A stretch of DNA of 64,000 bases from Cavia porcellus (taxonomy: Eukaryota > Chordata > Mammalia > Rodentia > Caviidae): the NCBI RefSeq assembly GCF_034190915.1, contig NW_026947545.1, positions 3,100,001-3,164,000 on the forward strand, given 5' to 3'. The position numbers were made by a program, and so were the translations under genes. The notes below the pieces were generated by a model. The model was not told the DNA's origin, searched no databases, and was given only the letters and a program-made list of their open reading frames with translations. Positions 9,365 through 24,300 of this stretch are shown piece after piece (within the stretch, counting starts at the first letter, position 1; each line of letters begins with the position of its first letter).

Positions 9365-12300
9365 TGAGTGTCAATGTAGGATGGAGAAAAGCACCGCGGG
9401 GTGGTCAGGATGGGGAGGTCAGGGAACGTGCAGTGACAATGTAGGATAGGTTTCTGAAAAACATCGCGGGGTGGTGCGCATTGTATGGGTGTGTGTTACA
9501 TTACATTCACTAGTATGAGTGAGAAAAACATCACGGGGTGGTGCGCATTGTATGGGTGTGTGTTACATTACATTCACTAGTAGGAGTGAGAAAAACATCA
9601 CGGGGTGGTGTGAAACGGAGGGTCTGAACTAGGATAGGCAGTGAGTGGCAATGTAGGATGGAGAAAAGCAGCGCGGGTTGGTCAGCATGGGGAAGTCAGG
9701 GAACATGCAGTGGCAATGTAGGATAGGTTTCTGAAAAACATCGCGGGGTGGTGCGCATTGTATGGGTGTGTGGTACATTACATTCACTAGTAGGAGTGAG
9801 AAAAACATCACGGGGTGGTGCGCATTGTGTGGGTGTGTGTTACATTACATTCACTAGTAGGAGTGAGAAAAACATCACGGGGTGGTGTGAATCGGAGGGT
9901 CTGAATTAGGATAGGCAGTGAGTGGCAATGTAGGATGGAGAAAAGCACCGCGGGGTGGTCAGCATGGGGAGGTCAGGGAACATGCAATGGCAATGTATGA
10001 TAGGTTTCTTAAAAACATCGCGGGGTGGTGCGCATTGTATGGGTGTGTGTTACATTACATTCATTAGTAGGAGTGAGAAAAACATCACGGGGTGGTGTGA
10101 ATCGGAGGGTCTGAATTAGGATAGGCAGTGAGTGGCAATATAGGATGGAGAAAATCACCGCGGGGTGGTCAGCATGGGTAGGTCATGGAACATGCTGTGG
10201 CAATGTAGGATAGGTTTCTAAAAAACATCGCGGGGTGGTGCGCATTGTATGGGTGTGTGTTACATTACATTCACTAGTAGAAGTGAGAAAAACATCACGG
10301 GGTGGTGTGAGTCAGAGGGTCTGAATTAGGATAGGCAGTGAGTGGCAATGTAGGATGGAGAAAAGCACCGCGGGGTGGTCAGCATGGGGAGGTGAGGGAA
10401 CATGCAGTGGCAATGTAGGATAGGTTTCTGAAAAACATCGCGGGGTGGTGCGCATTGTATGGGTGTGTGTTACATTACATTCACTAGTAGGAGTGAGAAA
10501 AACATCACAGGGTGGTGCGCATTGTATGGGTGTGTGTTACATTACATTCACTAGTAGGAGTGAGAAAAACATCACGGGGTGGTGTGAATCGGAGGGTCTG
10601 AATTAGGATAGGCAGTGAGTGGCAATATAGGATGGAGAATAGCACCGCGGGGTGGTCAGCATGGGTAGGTCATGGAACATGCAGTGGCAATGTAGGATAG
10701 GTTTCTGAAAAACATCGCGGGGTGGTGCGCATTGTATGGGTGTGTGGTACATTACATTCACTAGTAGGAGTGAGAAAAACATCACGGGGTGGTGCGCATT
10801 GTGTGGGTGTGTGTTACATTACATTCATTAGTAGGAGTGAGAAAAACATCACTGGGTGGTGTGAATCGGAAGGTCTGAATTAGAATAGGCAGTGAGTGGC
10901 AATATAGGATGGAGAAAAGCACCGCGGGGTGGTCAGCATGGGTAGGTCATGGAACATGCAGTGGCAATGTAGGATAGGTTTCTGAAAAACATCGCGGGGT
11001 GGTGCGCATTGTATGGGTGTGTGTTACATTACATTCACTAGTAGGAGTGAGAAAAACATCACGGGGTGGTGTGAATCGGAGGGTCTGAATTAGGATAGGC
11101 AGTGAGTGTCAATGTAGGATGGAGAAAAGCACCACGGGGTGGTCAGCATGGGGAGGTCAGGGAACATGCAGTGGCAATGTAGGATAGGTTTCTGAAAAAC
11201 ATCGCGGGGTGGTGCGCATTGTATGGGTGTGTGGTACATTACATTCACTAGTAGGAGTAAGAAAAACATCACGGGGTGGTGCGCATTGTATGGGTGTGTG
11301 TTACATTACATTCACTAGTAGGAGTGATAAAAACATCACGGGGTGGTGTGAAATGGAGGGTCTGAACTGGGATAGGCAGTGAGTGGCAATGTAGGATGGA
11401 GAAAAGCACCGCGGGTTGGTCAGCATGGGGAAGTCAGGGAACATGCAGTGGCAATGTAGGATAGGTATCTGAAAAACATCGCGGAGTGGTGCGCATTGTA
11501 TGGGTGTGTGGTACATTACATTCACTAGTAGGAGTAAGAAAAACATCAGGGGGTGGTGCGCATTGTGTGGGTGTGTGTTACATTACATTCACTAGTAGGA
11601 GTGAGAAAAACATCACGGGGTGGTGTGAATTGGAGGGTCTGAATTAGGATAGGCAGTGAGTGGCAATGTAGGATGGAGAAAAGCACCGCGGGGTGGTCAG
11701 GATGGGGAGGTTAGGGAACATGCAGTGGCAAAGTTGCATAGGTTTCTGAAAAACATCGCGGGGTGGTGCGCATTGTATGGGTGTGTGTTACATTACATTC
11801 ACTAGTAGGAGTGAGAAAAACATCACGGGGTGGTGCGCATTGTTTGGGTGTGTGATACTTTACATTCACTAGTAGGAGTGAGAAAAACATCACGGGGTGG
11901 TGCGCATTGTATGGGTGTATGTTACATTACATTCCCTAGTAGGAGTGATAAAAACATCACGGGGTGGTGTGAAATGGAGGGTCTGAACTGGGATAGGCAG
12001 TGAGTGGCAATGTAGGATGGAGAAAAGCACCGCGGGTTGGTCAGCATCGGGAAGTCAGGGAACATGCAGTGGCAATGTAGGATAGGTTTCTGAAAAACAT
12101 CGCGGGGTGGTGCGCATTGTATGGGTGTGTGGTACATTACATTCACTAGTAGGAGTAAGAAAAACATCACGGGGTGGTGCGCATTGTGTGGGTGTGTGTT
12201 ACATTACATTCACTAGTAGGAGTGAGAAAAGCATCACGGGGTGGTGTGAATCGGAGGGTCTGAATTAGGATAGGCAGTGAGTGGCAATGTAGGATGGAGA

Positions 12301-15300
12301 AAAGCACCGCGGCGTGGTCAGGATTGGGAGGTTAGGGAACATGCAGTGGCAAAGTTGCATAGGTTTCTGAAAAACATCGCGAGGTGGTGCGCATTGTATG
12401 GGTGTGTGTTACAATACATTCACTAGTAGGAGTGAGAAAAACATCACGGGGTGTTGTGAATCGGAGGGTCTGAATTAGGATAGGCAGTGAGTGGCAATGT
12501 AGGATGGAGAAAAGCACCGCGGGGTGGTCAGCATGGGGAGGTCAGGGAACATGCAATGGCAATGTAGGATAAGTTTCTGAAAAACATTGCGGGGTGTTGC
12601 GCATTGGATGGGTGTGTGTTACATTACATTCACTAGTAGGAGTGAGAAAAACATCGCGGGGTGGTGCGCATTGTATGGGTGTGTGTTACATTACATTCAC
12701 TAGTAGGAGTGAGAAAAACATCACGGGGTGGTGTGAATCGGAGGGTCTGAATTAGGTTAGGCAGTGAGTGGCAATGTAGGATGGAGAAAAGCACTGCGGG
12801 TTGGTCAGCATGGGGAGGTCAGGGAACATGCAGTGGCAATGTAGGATAGCTTTCTGAAAAACATCGCGGGGTGTTGCGCATTGTATGGGTGTGTGTTACA
12901 TTACATTCGCTAGTAGGAGTGAGAAAAACATCACGGGGTGGTGCGCATTGTATGGGTGTGTGTTACATTACATTCACTAGTAGGAGTGAGAAAAACATCA
13001 CGGGGTGGTGCGCATTGTATGGGTGTGTGTTACATTACATTCACTAGTAGGAGTGAGAAAAACATCTCGGGGTGGTGTGAAACAGAGGGTCCGAACTAGG
13101 ATAGGCAGTGAGTGGCAATGTAGAATGGAGACAAGCAGCGTGGGTTGGTCAGCATAGGGAAGTCAGGAAACATGCAGTGGCAATGTAGGATAGGTTTCTG
13201 AAAAACATCGCGGGGTCGTGCATATTGTATGGGTGTGTGGTACATTACATTCACTAGTAGGAGTGAGAAAAACATCACGGGGTGGTGCGCATTGTGTGGG
13301 TGTGTGTTACATTACATTCACTAGTAGGAGTGAGAAAAACATCACGGGGTGGTGTGAATCGGAAGGTCTGAATTAGGATAGGCAGTGAGTGGCAATGTAG
13401 GATGGAAAAAAGCACCACGGGGTGGTCAGCATGGGGAGGTCAGGGAACATGCAGTGGCAATGTAGGATAGGTTTCTGAAAAACATCGCGGGGTGGTGCAC
13501 ATTGTATGGGTGTGTGTTACATTACATTCACTAGTAGGAGTGAGAAAAACATCACGGGGTGGTGTGAATCGGAGGGTCTGAATTAGGCTAGGCAGTGAGT
13601 GGCAATGTAGGATGGAGAAAAGCACCGCGGGGTGGTCAGCATGGGGAGGTCAGGGAACATGCAGTGGCAATGTAGGATAGGTTTCTGAAAAACATCGCGG
13701 GGTGGTGCGCATTGTATGGGTGTGTGTTACATTACATTCACTAGTAGGAGTGAGAAAAGCATCACGGGGTGGTGTGAATCGGAGGGTCTGAATTAGCATA
13801 GGCAGTGAGTTGCAATGTAGGATGGAGAAAAGCACCGCGGGGTTGTCAGCATGGGGAGTTCAGGGAACATGCAGTGGCAATGTAGGATAGGTTACTGAAA
13901 AACATCGCGGGGTGGTGCGCATTGTATAAGTGTGTGTTACATTACATGCACTAGTAGGAGTGAGAAAACGATCACAGGGTGGTGTGAATCGGAGGGTCTG
14001 AATTAGGATAGGCAGTCAGTGGGAATGTAGGATGGAGAAAAGCACCGCGTGGTGGTCAGCATTGGGAGGTCAGGGAACATGAGTGGCAATGTAGGATAGG
14101 TTTCTGAAAAACATCACGGGGTGGTGCGCATTGTATGGGTGTGTGTTACATTACATTCACTAGTAGGAGTGAGAAAAACATCACGGGGTGGTGTGAATCG
14201 GAGGGTCTGAATTAGGATAGGCAGTGAGTGGCAATGTAGGATGGAGAAAAGCACCGTGGGGTGGTCAGCTTTGGGATGTCAGGGAACATGCACTGGCAAT
14301 GTAGGATAGGTTTCTGAAAAACATCGCGGGGTGGTGCGCATTGTATGGGTGTGTGTTACATTACATTCACTACTAGGAGTGAGAAAAACATCACGGGGTG
14401 ATGCGCATTGTATGGGTGTGTGTTACATTACATTCATGAGTAGCAGTGAGAAAAAGATCACGGGGTGGTGGGCATTGTATGGGTGTGTGTTACATTACAT
14501 TCACTAGTAGGAGTGAGAAAAGCATCACGGGGGGGTGTGAATCGGAGGGTCTGAATTAGGATAGGCAGTGAGTGGCAATGTAGGATGGAGAAAAGCACCG
14601 CGGGGTGGTCAGCATGGGTAGTTCAGGGAACATGCAGTGGCAATGTAGGATAGGTTTCTGAAAAACATCGCAGGTTGGTGCGCATTGTATGGGTGTGTGT
14701 TACATTACATGCAGTAGTAGGGGTGAGAAAACCATCACGGGGTGGTGTGAATCGGAGGGTCTGAATTAGGATAGGCAGTGAGTGGCAATGTAGGATGGAG
14801 AAAAGCACCGCGGGGTGGTCAACATGGGTAGGTCATGGAACATGCAGTGGCAATGTAGGATAGGTTTCTTAAAAATATCGCGGGGTGGTGCGCATTGTAT
14901 GGGTGTGTGTTACATTACATTCATTAGTAGGAGTGAGAAAAACATCACGGGGTGGTGTGAATCGGAGGGTCTGAATTAGGATAGGCAGTGAGTGGCAATA
15001 TAGGATGGAGAAAAGCACCGCGGGGTGGTCAGCATGGGTAGGTCATGGAACATGCAGTGGCAATGTAGGATAGGTTTCTGAAAAACATCGCGGGGTGGTG
15101 CGCATTGTATGGGTGTGTGTTACATTACATTCACTAGTAGGAGTGAGAAAAACATCACAGGGTGGTGCGCATTGTATGGGTGTGTGTTACATTACATTCA
15201 CTAGTAGGAGTGAGAAAAACATCACGGGGTGGTGCGCATTGTATGGGTGTGTGTTACATTACATTCACTAGTAGGAGTGAGGAAAACATCATTGGGTGGT

Positions 15301-15466
15301 GCGCATTCTATGGGTGTTTGTTAAATTACATTCACTAGTAGGAGTGAGAAAAACATCACGGGGTGGTGCGCATTGTATGGGTGTGTGTTACATTACATTC
15401 CCTTGTAGGAGTGAGAAAAACATCACGGGTTGGTGTGAATCGGAGGGTCTTAATTAGGATAGGCAG
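9365..15466 (+). repeat. 6,102-bp higher-order repeat, copy 1 (23 units)
   Basis: Unit starts are 9365, 9642, 9919, 10129, 10339, 10616, 10893, 11103, 11380, 11657, 12001, 12278, 12488, 12765, 13109, 13386, 13596, 13806, 14016, 14225, 14569, 14779 and 14989. Lengths are nine of 277, nine of 210, three of 344, one of 209 and one of 478 bp, summing to 6,102 with 19 extra 67-bp monomers. Each position has private markers, such as tgagtgtcaatg (units 1 and 8), gagaatagc (unit 6), gttaggg with caaagttgc (units 10 and 12) and cagctttgggatg (unit 20). The 6,102-bp shift holds from about 9,066 to 21,269, so the exchange point may lie at 9066/15168 within unit 23. Confidence 0.93.
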
Positions 15467-18400
15467 TGAGTGTCAATGTAGGATGGAGAAAAGCACCGCG
15501 GGGTGGTCAGGATGGGGAGGTCAGGGAACGTGCAGTGACAATGTAGGATAGGTTTCTGAAAAACATCGCGGGGTGGTGCGCATTGTATGGGTGTGTGTTA
15601 CATTACATTCACTAGTATGAGTGAGAAAAACATCACGGGGTGGTGCGCATTGTATGGGTGTGTGTTACATTACATTCACTAGTAGGAGTGAGAAAAACAT
15701 CACGGGGTGGTGTGAAACGGAGGGTCTGAACTAGGATAGGCAGTGAGTGGCAATGTAGGATGGAGAAAAGCAGCGCGGGTTGGTCAGCATGGGGAAGTCA
15801 GGGAACATGCAGTGGCAATGTAGGATAGGTTTCTGAAAAACATCGCGGGGTGGTGCGCATTGTATGGGTGTGTGGTACATTACATTCACTAGTAGGAGTG
15901 AGAAAAACATCACGGGGTGGTGCGCATTGTGTGGGTGTGTGTTACATTACATTCAATAGTAGGAGTGAGAAAAACATCACGGGGTGGTGTGAATCGGAGG
16001 GTCTGAATTAGGATAGGCAGTGAGTGGCAATGTAGGATGGAGAAAAGCACCGCGGGGTGGTCAGCATGGGGAGGTCAGGGAACATGCAATGGCAATGTAT
16101 GATAGGTTTCTTAAAAACATCGCGGGGTGGTGCGCATTGTATGGGTGTGTGTTACATTACATTCATTAGTAGGAGTGAGAAAAACATCACGGGGTGGTGT
16201 GAATCGGAGGGTCTGAATTAGGATAGGCAGTGAGTGGCAATATAGGATGGAGAAAATCACCGCGGGGTGGTCAGCATGGGTAGGTCATGGAACATGCTGT
16301 GGCAATGTAGGATAGGTTTCTAAAAAACATCGCGGGGTGGTGCGCATTGTATGGGTGTGTGTTACATTACATTCACTAGTAGAAGTGAGAAAAACATCAC
16401 GGGGTGGTGTGAGTCAGAGGGTCTGAATTAGGATAGGCAGTGAGTGGCAATGTAGGATGGAGAAAAGCACCGCGGGGTGGTCAGCATGGGGAGGTGAGGG
16501 AACATGCAGTGGCAATGTAGGATAGGTTTCTGAAAAACATCGCGGGGTGGTGCGCATTGTATGGGTGTGTGTTACATTACATTCACTAGTAGGAGTGAGA
16601 AAAACATCACAGGGTGGTGCGCATTGTATGGGTGTGTGTTACATTACATTCACTAGTAGGAGTGAGAAAAACATCACGGGGTGGTGTGAATCGGAGGGTC
16701 TGAATTAGGATAGGCAGTGAGTGGCAATATAGGATGGAGAATAGCACCGCGGGGTGGTCAGCATGGGTAGGTCATGGAACATGCAGTGGCAATGTAGGAT
16801 AGGTTTCTGAAAAACATCGCGGGGTGGTGCGCATTGTATGGGTGTGTGGTACATTACATTCACTAGTAGGAGTGAGAAAAACATCACGGGGTGGTGCGCA
16901 TTGTGTGGGTGTGTGTTACATTACATTCATTAGTAGGAGTGAGAAAAACATCACTGGGTGGTGTGAATCGGAAGGTCTGAATTAGAATAGGCAGTGAGTG
17001 GCAATATAGGATGGAGAAAAGCACCGCGGGGTGGTCAGCATGGGTAGGTCATGGAACATGCAGTGGCAATGTAGGATAGGTTTCTGAAAAACATCGCGGG
17101 GTGGTGCGCATTGTATGGGTGTGTGTTACATTACATTCACTAGTAGGAGTGAGAAAAACATCACGGGGTGGTGTGAATCGGAGGGTCTGAATTAGGATAG
17201 GCAGTGAGTGTCAATGTAGGATGGAGAAAAGCACCGCGGGGTGGTCAGCATGGGGAGGTCAGGGAACATGCAGTGGCAATGTAGGATAGGTTTCTGAAAA
17301 ACATCGCGGGGTGGTGCGCATTGTATGGGTGTGTGGTACATTACATTCACTAGTAGGAGTAAGAAAAACATCACGGGGTGGTGCGCATTGTATGGGTGTG
17401 TGTTACATTACATTCACTAGTAGGAGTGATAAAAACATCACGGGGTGGTGTGAAATGGAGGGTCTGAACTGGGATAGGCAGTGAGTGGCAATGTAGGATG
17501 GAGAAAAGCACCGCGGGTTGGTCAGCATGGGGAAGTCAGGGAACATGCAGTGGCAATGTAGGATAGGTATCTGAAAAACATCGCGGAGTGGTGCGCATTG
17601 TATGGGTGTGTGGTACATTACATTCACTAGTAGGAGTAAGAAAAACATCAGGGGGTGGTGCGCATTGTGTGGGTGTGTGTTACATTACATTCACTAGTAG
17701 GAGTGAGAAAAACATCACGGGGTGGTGTGAATTGGAGGGTCTGAATTAGGATAGGCAGTGAGTGGCAATGTAGGATGGAGAAAAGCACCGCGGGGTGGTC
17801 AGGATGGGGAGGTTAGGGAACATGCAGTGGCAAAGTTGCATAGGTTTCTGAAAAACATCGCGGGGTGGTGCGCATTGTATGGGTGTGTGTTACATTACAT
17901 TCACTAGTAGGAGTGAGAAAAACATCACGGGGTGGTGCGCATTGTTTGGGTGTGTGATACTTTACATTCACTAGTAGGAGTGAGAAAAACATCACGGGGT
18001 GGTGCGCATTGTATGGGTGTATGTTACATTACATTCCCTAGTAGGAGTGATAAAAACATCACGGGGTGGTGTGAAATGGAGGGTCTGAACTGGGATAGGC
18101 AGTGAGTGGCAATGTAGGATGGAGAAAAGCACCGCGGGTTGGTCAGCATCGGGAAGTCAGGGAACATGCAGTGGCAATGTAGGATAGGTTTCTGAAAAAC
18201 ATCGCGGGGTGGTGCGCATTGTATGGGTGTGTGGTACATTACATTCACTAGTAGGAGTAAGAAAAACATCACGGGGTGGTGCGCATTGTGTGGGTGTGTG
18301 TTACATTACATTCACTAGTAGGAGTGAGAAAAGCATCACGGGGTGGTGTGAATCGGAGGGTCTGAATTAGGATAGGCAGTGAGTGGCAATGTAGGATGGA

Positions 18401-21269
18401 GAAAAGCACCGCGGCGTGGTCAGGATTGGGAGGTTAGGGAACATGCAGTGGCAAAGTTGCATAGGTTTCTGAAAAACATCGCGAGGTGGTGCGCATTGTA
18501 TGGGTGTGTGTTACAATACATTCACTAGTAGGAGTGAGAAAAACATCACGGGGTGTTGTGAATCGGAGGGTCTGAATTAGGATAGGCAGTGAGTGGCAAT
18601 GTAGGATGGAGAAAAGCACCGCGGGGTGGTCAGCATGGGGAGGTCAGGGAACATGCAATGGCAATGTAGGATAAGTTTCTGAAAAACATTGCGGGGTGTT
18701 GCGCATTGGATGGGTGTGTGTTACATTACATTCACTAGTAGGAGTGAGAAAAACATCGCGGGGTGGTGCGCATTGTATGGGTGTGTGTTACATTACATTC
18801 ACTAGTAGGAGTGAGAAAAACATCACGGGGTGGTGTGAATCGGAGGGTCTGAATTAGGTTAGGCAGTGAGTGGCAATGTAGGATGGAGAAAAGCACTGCG
18901 GGTTGGTCAGCATGGGGAGGTCAGGGAACATGCAGTGGCAATGTAGGATAGCTTTCTGAAAAACATCGCGGGGTGTTGCGCATTGTATGGGTGTGTGTTA
19001 CATTACATTCGCTAGTAGGAGTGAGAAAAACATCACGGGGTGGTGCGCATTGTATGGGTGTGTGTTACATTACATTCACTAGTAGGAGTGAGAAAAACAT
19101 CACGGGGTGGTGCGCATTGTATGGGTGTGTGTTACATTACATTCACTAGTAGGAGTGAGAAAAACATCTCGGGGTGGTGTGAAACAGAGGGTCCGAACTA
19201 GGATAGGCAGTGAGTGGCAATGTAGAATGGAGACAAGCAGCGTGGGTTGGTCAGCATAGGGAAGTCAGGAAACATGCAGTGGCAATGTAGGATAGGTTTC
19301 TGAAAAACATCGCGGGGTCGTGCATATTGTATGGGTGTGTGGTACATTACATTCACTAGTAGGAGTGAGAAAAACATCACGGGGTGGTGCGCATTGTGTG
19401 GGTGTGTGTTACATTACATTCACTAGTAGGAGTGAGAAAAACATCACGGGGTGGTGTGAATCGGAAGGTCTGAATTAGGATAGGCAGTGAGTGGCAATGT
19501 AGGATGGAAAAAAGCACCACGGGGTGGTCAGCATGGGGAGGTCAGGGAACATGCAGTGGCAATGTAGGATAGGTTTCTGAAAAACATCGCGGGGTGGTGC
19601 ACATTGTATGGGTGTGTGTTACATTACATTCACTAGTAGGAGTGAGAAAAACATCACGGGGTGGTGTGAATCGGAGGGTCTGAATTAGGCTAGGCAGTGA
19701 GTGGCAATGTAGGATGGAGAAAAGCACCGCGGGGTGGTCAGCATGGGGAGGTCAGGGAACATGCAGTGGCAATGTAGGATAGGTTTCTGAAAAACATCGC
19801 GGGGTGGTGCGCATTGTATGGGTGTGTGTTACATTACATTCACTAGTAGGAGTGAGAAAAGCATCACGGGGTGGTGTGAATCGGAGGGTCTGAATTAGCA
19901 TAGGCAGTGAGTTGCAATGTAGGATGGAGAAAAGCACCGCGGGGTTGTCAGCATGGGGAGTTCAGGGAACATGCAGTGGCAATGTAGGATAGGTTACTGA
20001 AAAACATCGCGGGGTGGTGCGCATTGTATAAGTGTGTGTTACATTACATGCACTAGTAGGAGTGAGAAAACGATCACAGGGTGGTGTGAATCGGAGGGTC
20101 TGAATTAGGATAGGCAGTCAGTGGGAATGTAGGATGGAGAAAAGCACCGCGTGGTGGTCAGCATTGGGAGGTCAGGGAACATGAGTGGCAATGTAGGATA
20201 GGTTTCTGAAAAACATCACGGGGTGGTGCGCATTGTATGGGTGTGTGTTACATTACATTCACTAGTAGGAGTGAGAAAAACATCACGGGGTGGTGTGAAT
20301 CGGAGGGTCTGAATTAGGATAGGCAGTGAGTGGCAATGTAGGATGGAGAAAAGCACCGTGGGGTGGTCAGCTTTGGGATGTCAGGGAACATGCACTGGCA
20401 ATGTAGGATAGGTTTCTGAAAAACATCGCGGGGAGGTGCGCATTGTATGGGTGTGTGTTACATTACATTCACTAGTAGGAGTGAGAAAAACATCACGGGG
20501 TGATGCGCATTGTATGGGTGTGTGTTACATTACATTCATGAGTAGCAGTGAGAAAAAGATCACGGGGTGGTGGGCATTGTATGGGTGTGTGTTACATTAC
20601 ATTCACTAGTAGGAGTGAGAAAAGCATCACGGGGGGGTGTGAATCGGAGGGTCTGAATTAGGATAGGCAGTGAGTGGCAATGTAGGATGGAGAAAAGCAC
20701 CGCGGGGTGGTCAGCATGGGTAGTTCAGGGAACATGCAGTGGCAATGTAGGATAGGTTTCTGAAAAACATCGCAGGTTGGTGCGCATTGTATGGGTGTGT
20801 GTTACATTACATGCAGTAGTAGGGGTGAGAAAACCATCACGGGGTGGTGTGAATCGGAGGGTCTGAATTAGGATAGGCAGTGAGTGGCAATGTAGGATGG
20901 AGAAAAGCACCGCGGGGTGGTCAACATGGGTAGGTCATGGAACATGCAGTGGCAATGTAGGATAGGTTTCTTAAAAATATCGCGGGGTGGTGCGCATTGT
21001 ATGGGTGTGTGTTACATTACATTCATTAGTAGGAGTGAGAAAAACATCACGGGGTGGTGTGAATCGGAGGGTCTGAATTAGGATAGGCAGTGAGTGGCAA
21101 TATAGGATGGAGAAAAGCACCGCGGGGTGGTCAGCATGGGTAGGTCATGGAACATGCAGTGGCAATGTAGGATAGGTTTCTGAAAAACATCGCGGGGTGG
21201 TGCGCATTGTATGGGTGTGTGTTACATTACATTCACTAGTAGGAGTGAGAAAAACATCACAGGGTGGTG
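15467..21269 (+). repeat. 6,102-bp higher-order repeat, copy 2 (complete to the exchange point)
   Basis: Unit starts equal those of copy 1 plus 6,102, up to the unit at 21091. The sequence is almost identical by eye. Scattered single-base differences were seen, for example a cgcgggg core at 17,235 where copy 1 has cacgggg. At 21,270 the copy leaves the pattern: cacagggtggtg is followed by tgaatcagagg instead of cgcattgtat, and the 478-bp unit expected there is only 210 bp. Units from 17205 onward also form the left part of the 12-kb repeat. Confidence 0.9.
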
Positions 21270-21300
21270 TGAATCAGAGGGTCTGAATTAGGATAGGCAG

Positions 21301-24300
21301 TGAGTGGCAATGTAGGATGGAGAAAAGCACCGCGGGGTGGTCCGAATGGGGAGGTGAGGGAACATGCAGTGGCAATGTAGGATAGGTTTCAGAAAAACAT
21401 CGCGGGATGGTGCGCATTGTATGGGTGTGTGTTACATTACATTCACTAGTAGGAGTGAGAAAAACATCACGGGGTGGTGTGAATCGGAGGGTCTGAATTA
21501 GGATAGGCAGTGAGTGGCAATATAGGATGGAGAATAGCACCGCGGGGTGGTCAGCATGGGTAGGTCATGGAACATGCAGTGGCAATGTAGAATAGGTGTC
21601 TGAAAAACATCGCGGGGTGGTGCGCATTGTATGGGTGTGTGGTACATTACATTCACTAGTAGGAGTGAGAAAAACATCACGGGGTGGTGCGCATTGTGTG
21701 GGTGTGTGTTACATTACATTCATTAGTAGGAGTGAGAAAAACATCACTGGGTGGTGTGAATCGGAGGGTCTGAATTACAATAGGCAGTGAGTGGCAATAT
21801 AGGATGGAGAAAAGCACCGCGGGGTGGTCAGCATGGGTAGGTCATTGAACATGCAGTGGCAATGTAGGATAGGTTTCTGAAAAACATCGCGGGGTGGTGC
21901 GCATTGTATGGGTGTGTGTTACATTACATTCACTAGTAGGAGTGAGAAAAACAACACGGGGTGGTGTGAATAGGAGGGTCTGAATTAGGATAGGCAGTGA
22001 GTGTCAATGTAGGATGGAGAAAAGCACCGCGGGGTGGTCAGCAGGGGGAGGTCAGGGAACATGCAGTGGCAATGTAGGATAGGTTTCTGAAAAACATCGC
22101 GGGGTGGTGCGCATTGTATGGGTGTGTGTTACATTACATTCACTAGTAGGCGTGAGAAAAACATCACGGGGTGGTGCGCATTGTATGGGTGTGTGATACA
22201 TTACATTCACTAGTAGGAGTGAGAAAAACATCACGGGGTGGTGCGCATTGTATGGGTGTGTGTTACATTACATTCACTAGTAGGAGTGAGAAAAACATCA
22301 CGGGGTGGTGTGAAACGGAGGGTCTGAACTAGGATAGGCAGTGAGTGGCAATGTACGATGGAGAAAAGCACCGCGGGTTGGTCAGCATGGGGAAGTCAGG
22401 GAACATGCAGTGGCAATGTAGGATAGGTTTCTGAAAAACATCGCGGGGTGGTGCGCATTGGATGGTTGTGTGTTACATTACATTCACTAGTAGGAGTGAG
22501 AAAAACATCGCGGGATGGTGTGAATCGGAGGGTCTGAATTAGGATAGGCAGTGAGTGGCAATGTAGGATGGAGAAAAGCACCGCGGGGTGGTCAGCATGG
22601 GGAGTTCAGGAAACATGCAATGGCAATGTAGGATAGGTTTCTGAAAAACATCGCGGGGTGGTGCGCATTGGATGGTTGTGTGTTACATTACATTCACTAG
22701 TAGGAGTGAGAAAAACATCGCGGGGTGGTGCGCATTGTATGGGTGTGTGTTACATTACATTCACTAGTAGGAGTGAGAAAAACATCACGGGGTGGTGTGC
22801 ATTGTATTGGTGTGTGTTACATTACATTCACTAGTAGGAGTGAGAAAAACATCACGGCGTGGTGTGAATCGGAGGGTCTGAATTACGATAGGCAGTGAGT
22901 GGCAATGTAGGATGGAGAAAAGCACCGCAGGGTGGTCAGCATAGGGAGGTCAGGGAACATGCAGTGGCAATGTATGATATTTTTCTGAAAAACATCGCGG
23001 GGTGGTGCGCATTGTATGGGTGTGTGGTACATTACATTCACTAGTAGGAGTGAGAAAAAAATTACGGGGTGGTGTGAATCGGAGGGTCTGAATTATGATA
23101 GGCAGTGAGTGGCAATGTAGGATGGAGAAAAGCACCGCGGGGTGGTCAGCATGGGGAGGTCAGGGAACATGCAGTGGCGATGTAGGATAGGTTTCTGAAA
23201 AACATCGCGGGGTTTTGCGCATTGTATGGGTGTGTGTTAAATTACATTCGCTAGTAGGAGTGAGAAAAACACCACGGGGTGGTGCGCATTGTATGGGTGT
23301 GTGTTACATTACATTCACTAGTAGGAGTGAGAAAAACATCACGGGGTGGTGCGCATTGTATGGGTGTGTGTTACATTACATTCACTAGTAGGAGTGAGAA
23401 AAACATCACGGGGTGGTGTGAAACGGAGAGTCTGAACTAGGATAGGCAGTGAGTGGCAATGTAGAATGGAGACAAGCAGCGCGGGTTGGTCAGCATAGGG
23501 AAGTCAGGAAACATGCAGTGGCAATGTAGGATAGGTTTCTGAAAAACATCGCGGGGTCGTGCATATTGTATGGGTGTGTGGTACATTACATTCACTAGTA
23601 GGAGTGAGAAAAACATCACGGGGTGGTGTGAATCGGAGGGTCTGAATTAGGATAGGCAGTGAGTGGCAATGTAGGATGGAGAAAAGCACCGTGGGGTGGT
23701 CAGCTTTGGGATGTCAGGGAACATGCAGTGGCAATGTAGGATAGGTTTCTGAAAAACATCGCGGGGTGGTGCGCATTGTATGGGTGTGTGTTACATTACA
23801 TTCACTAGTAGGAGTGAGAAAAACATCACGTGGTGGTGCGCATTGTATGGGTGTGTGTTACATTACATTCATGAGTAGGAGTGAGAAAAAGATCACGGGG
23901 TGGTGGGCATTGTATGGGTGTGTGTTACATTACATTCACTAGTAGGAGTGAGAAAAACATCACGGGTGGTGCGCATTGTATGGGTGTGTGTTACATTACA
24001 TTCACTAGTAGGAGTGAGAAAAGCATCACGGGGGGGTGTGAATCGGAGGGTCTGAATTAGGATAGGCAGTGAGTGGCAATGTAGGATAGAGAAAAGCACC
24101 GCCGGGTGGTCAGCATGGGGAGTTCAGGGAACATGCAGTGGCAATGTAGGATAGGTTTCTGAAAAACATCGCAGGGTGGTGCGCATTGTATGGGTGTGTG
24201 TTACATTACATGCACTAGTAGGGGTGAGAAAACCAACACGGGGTGGTGTGAATCGGAGGGTCTGAATTAGGATAGGCATTGAGTGGCAATGTAGGATGGA

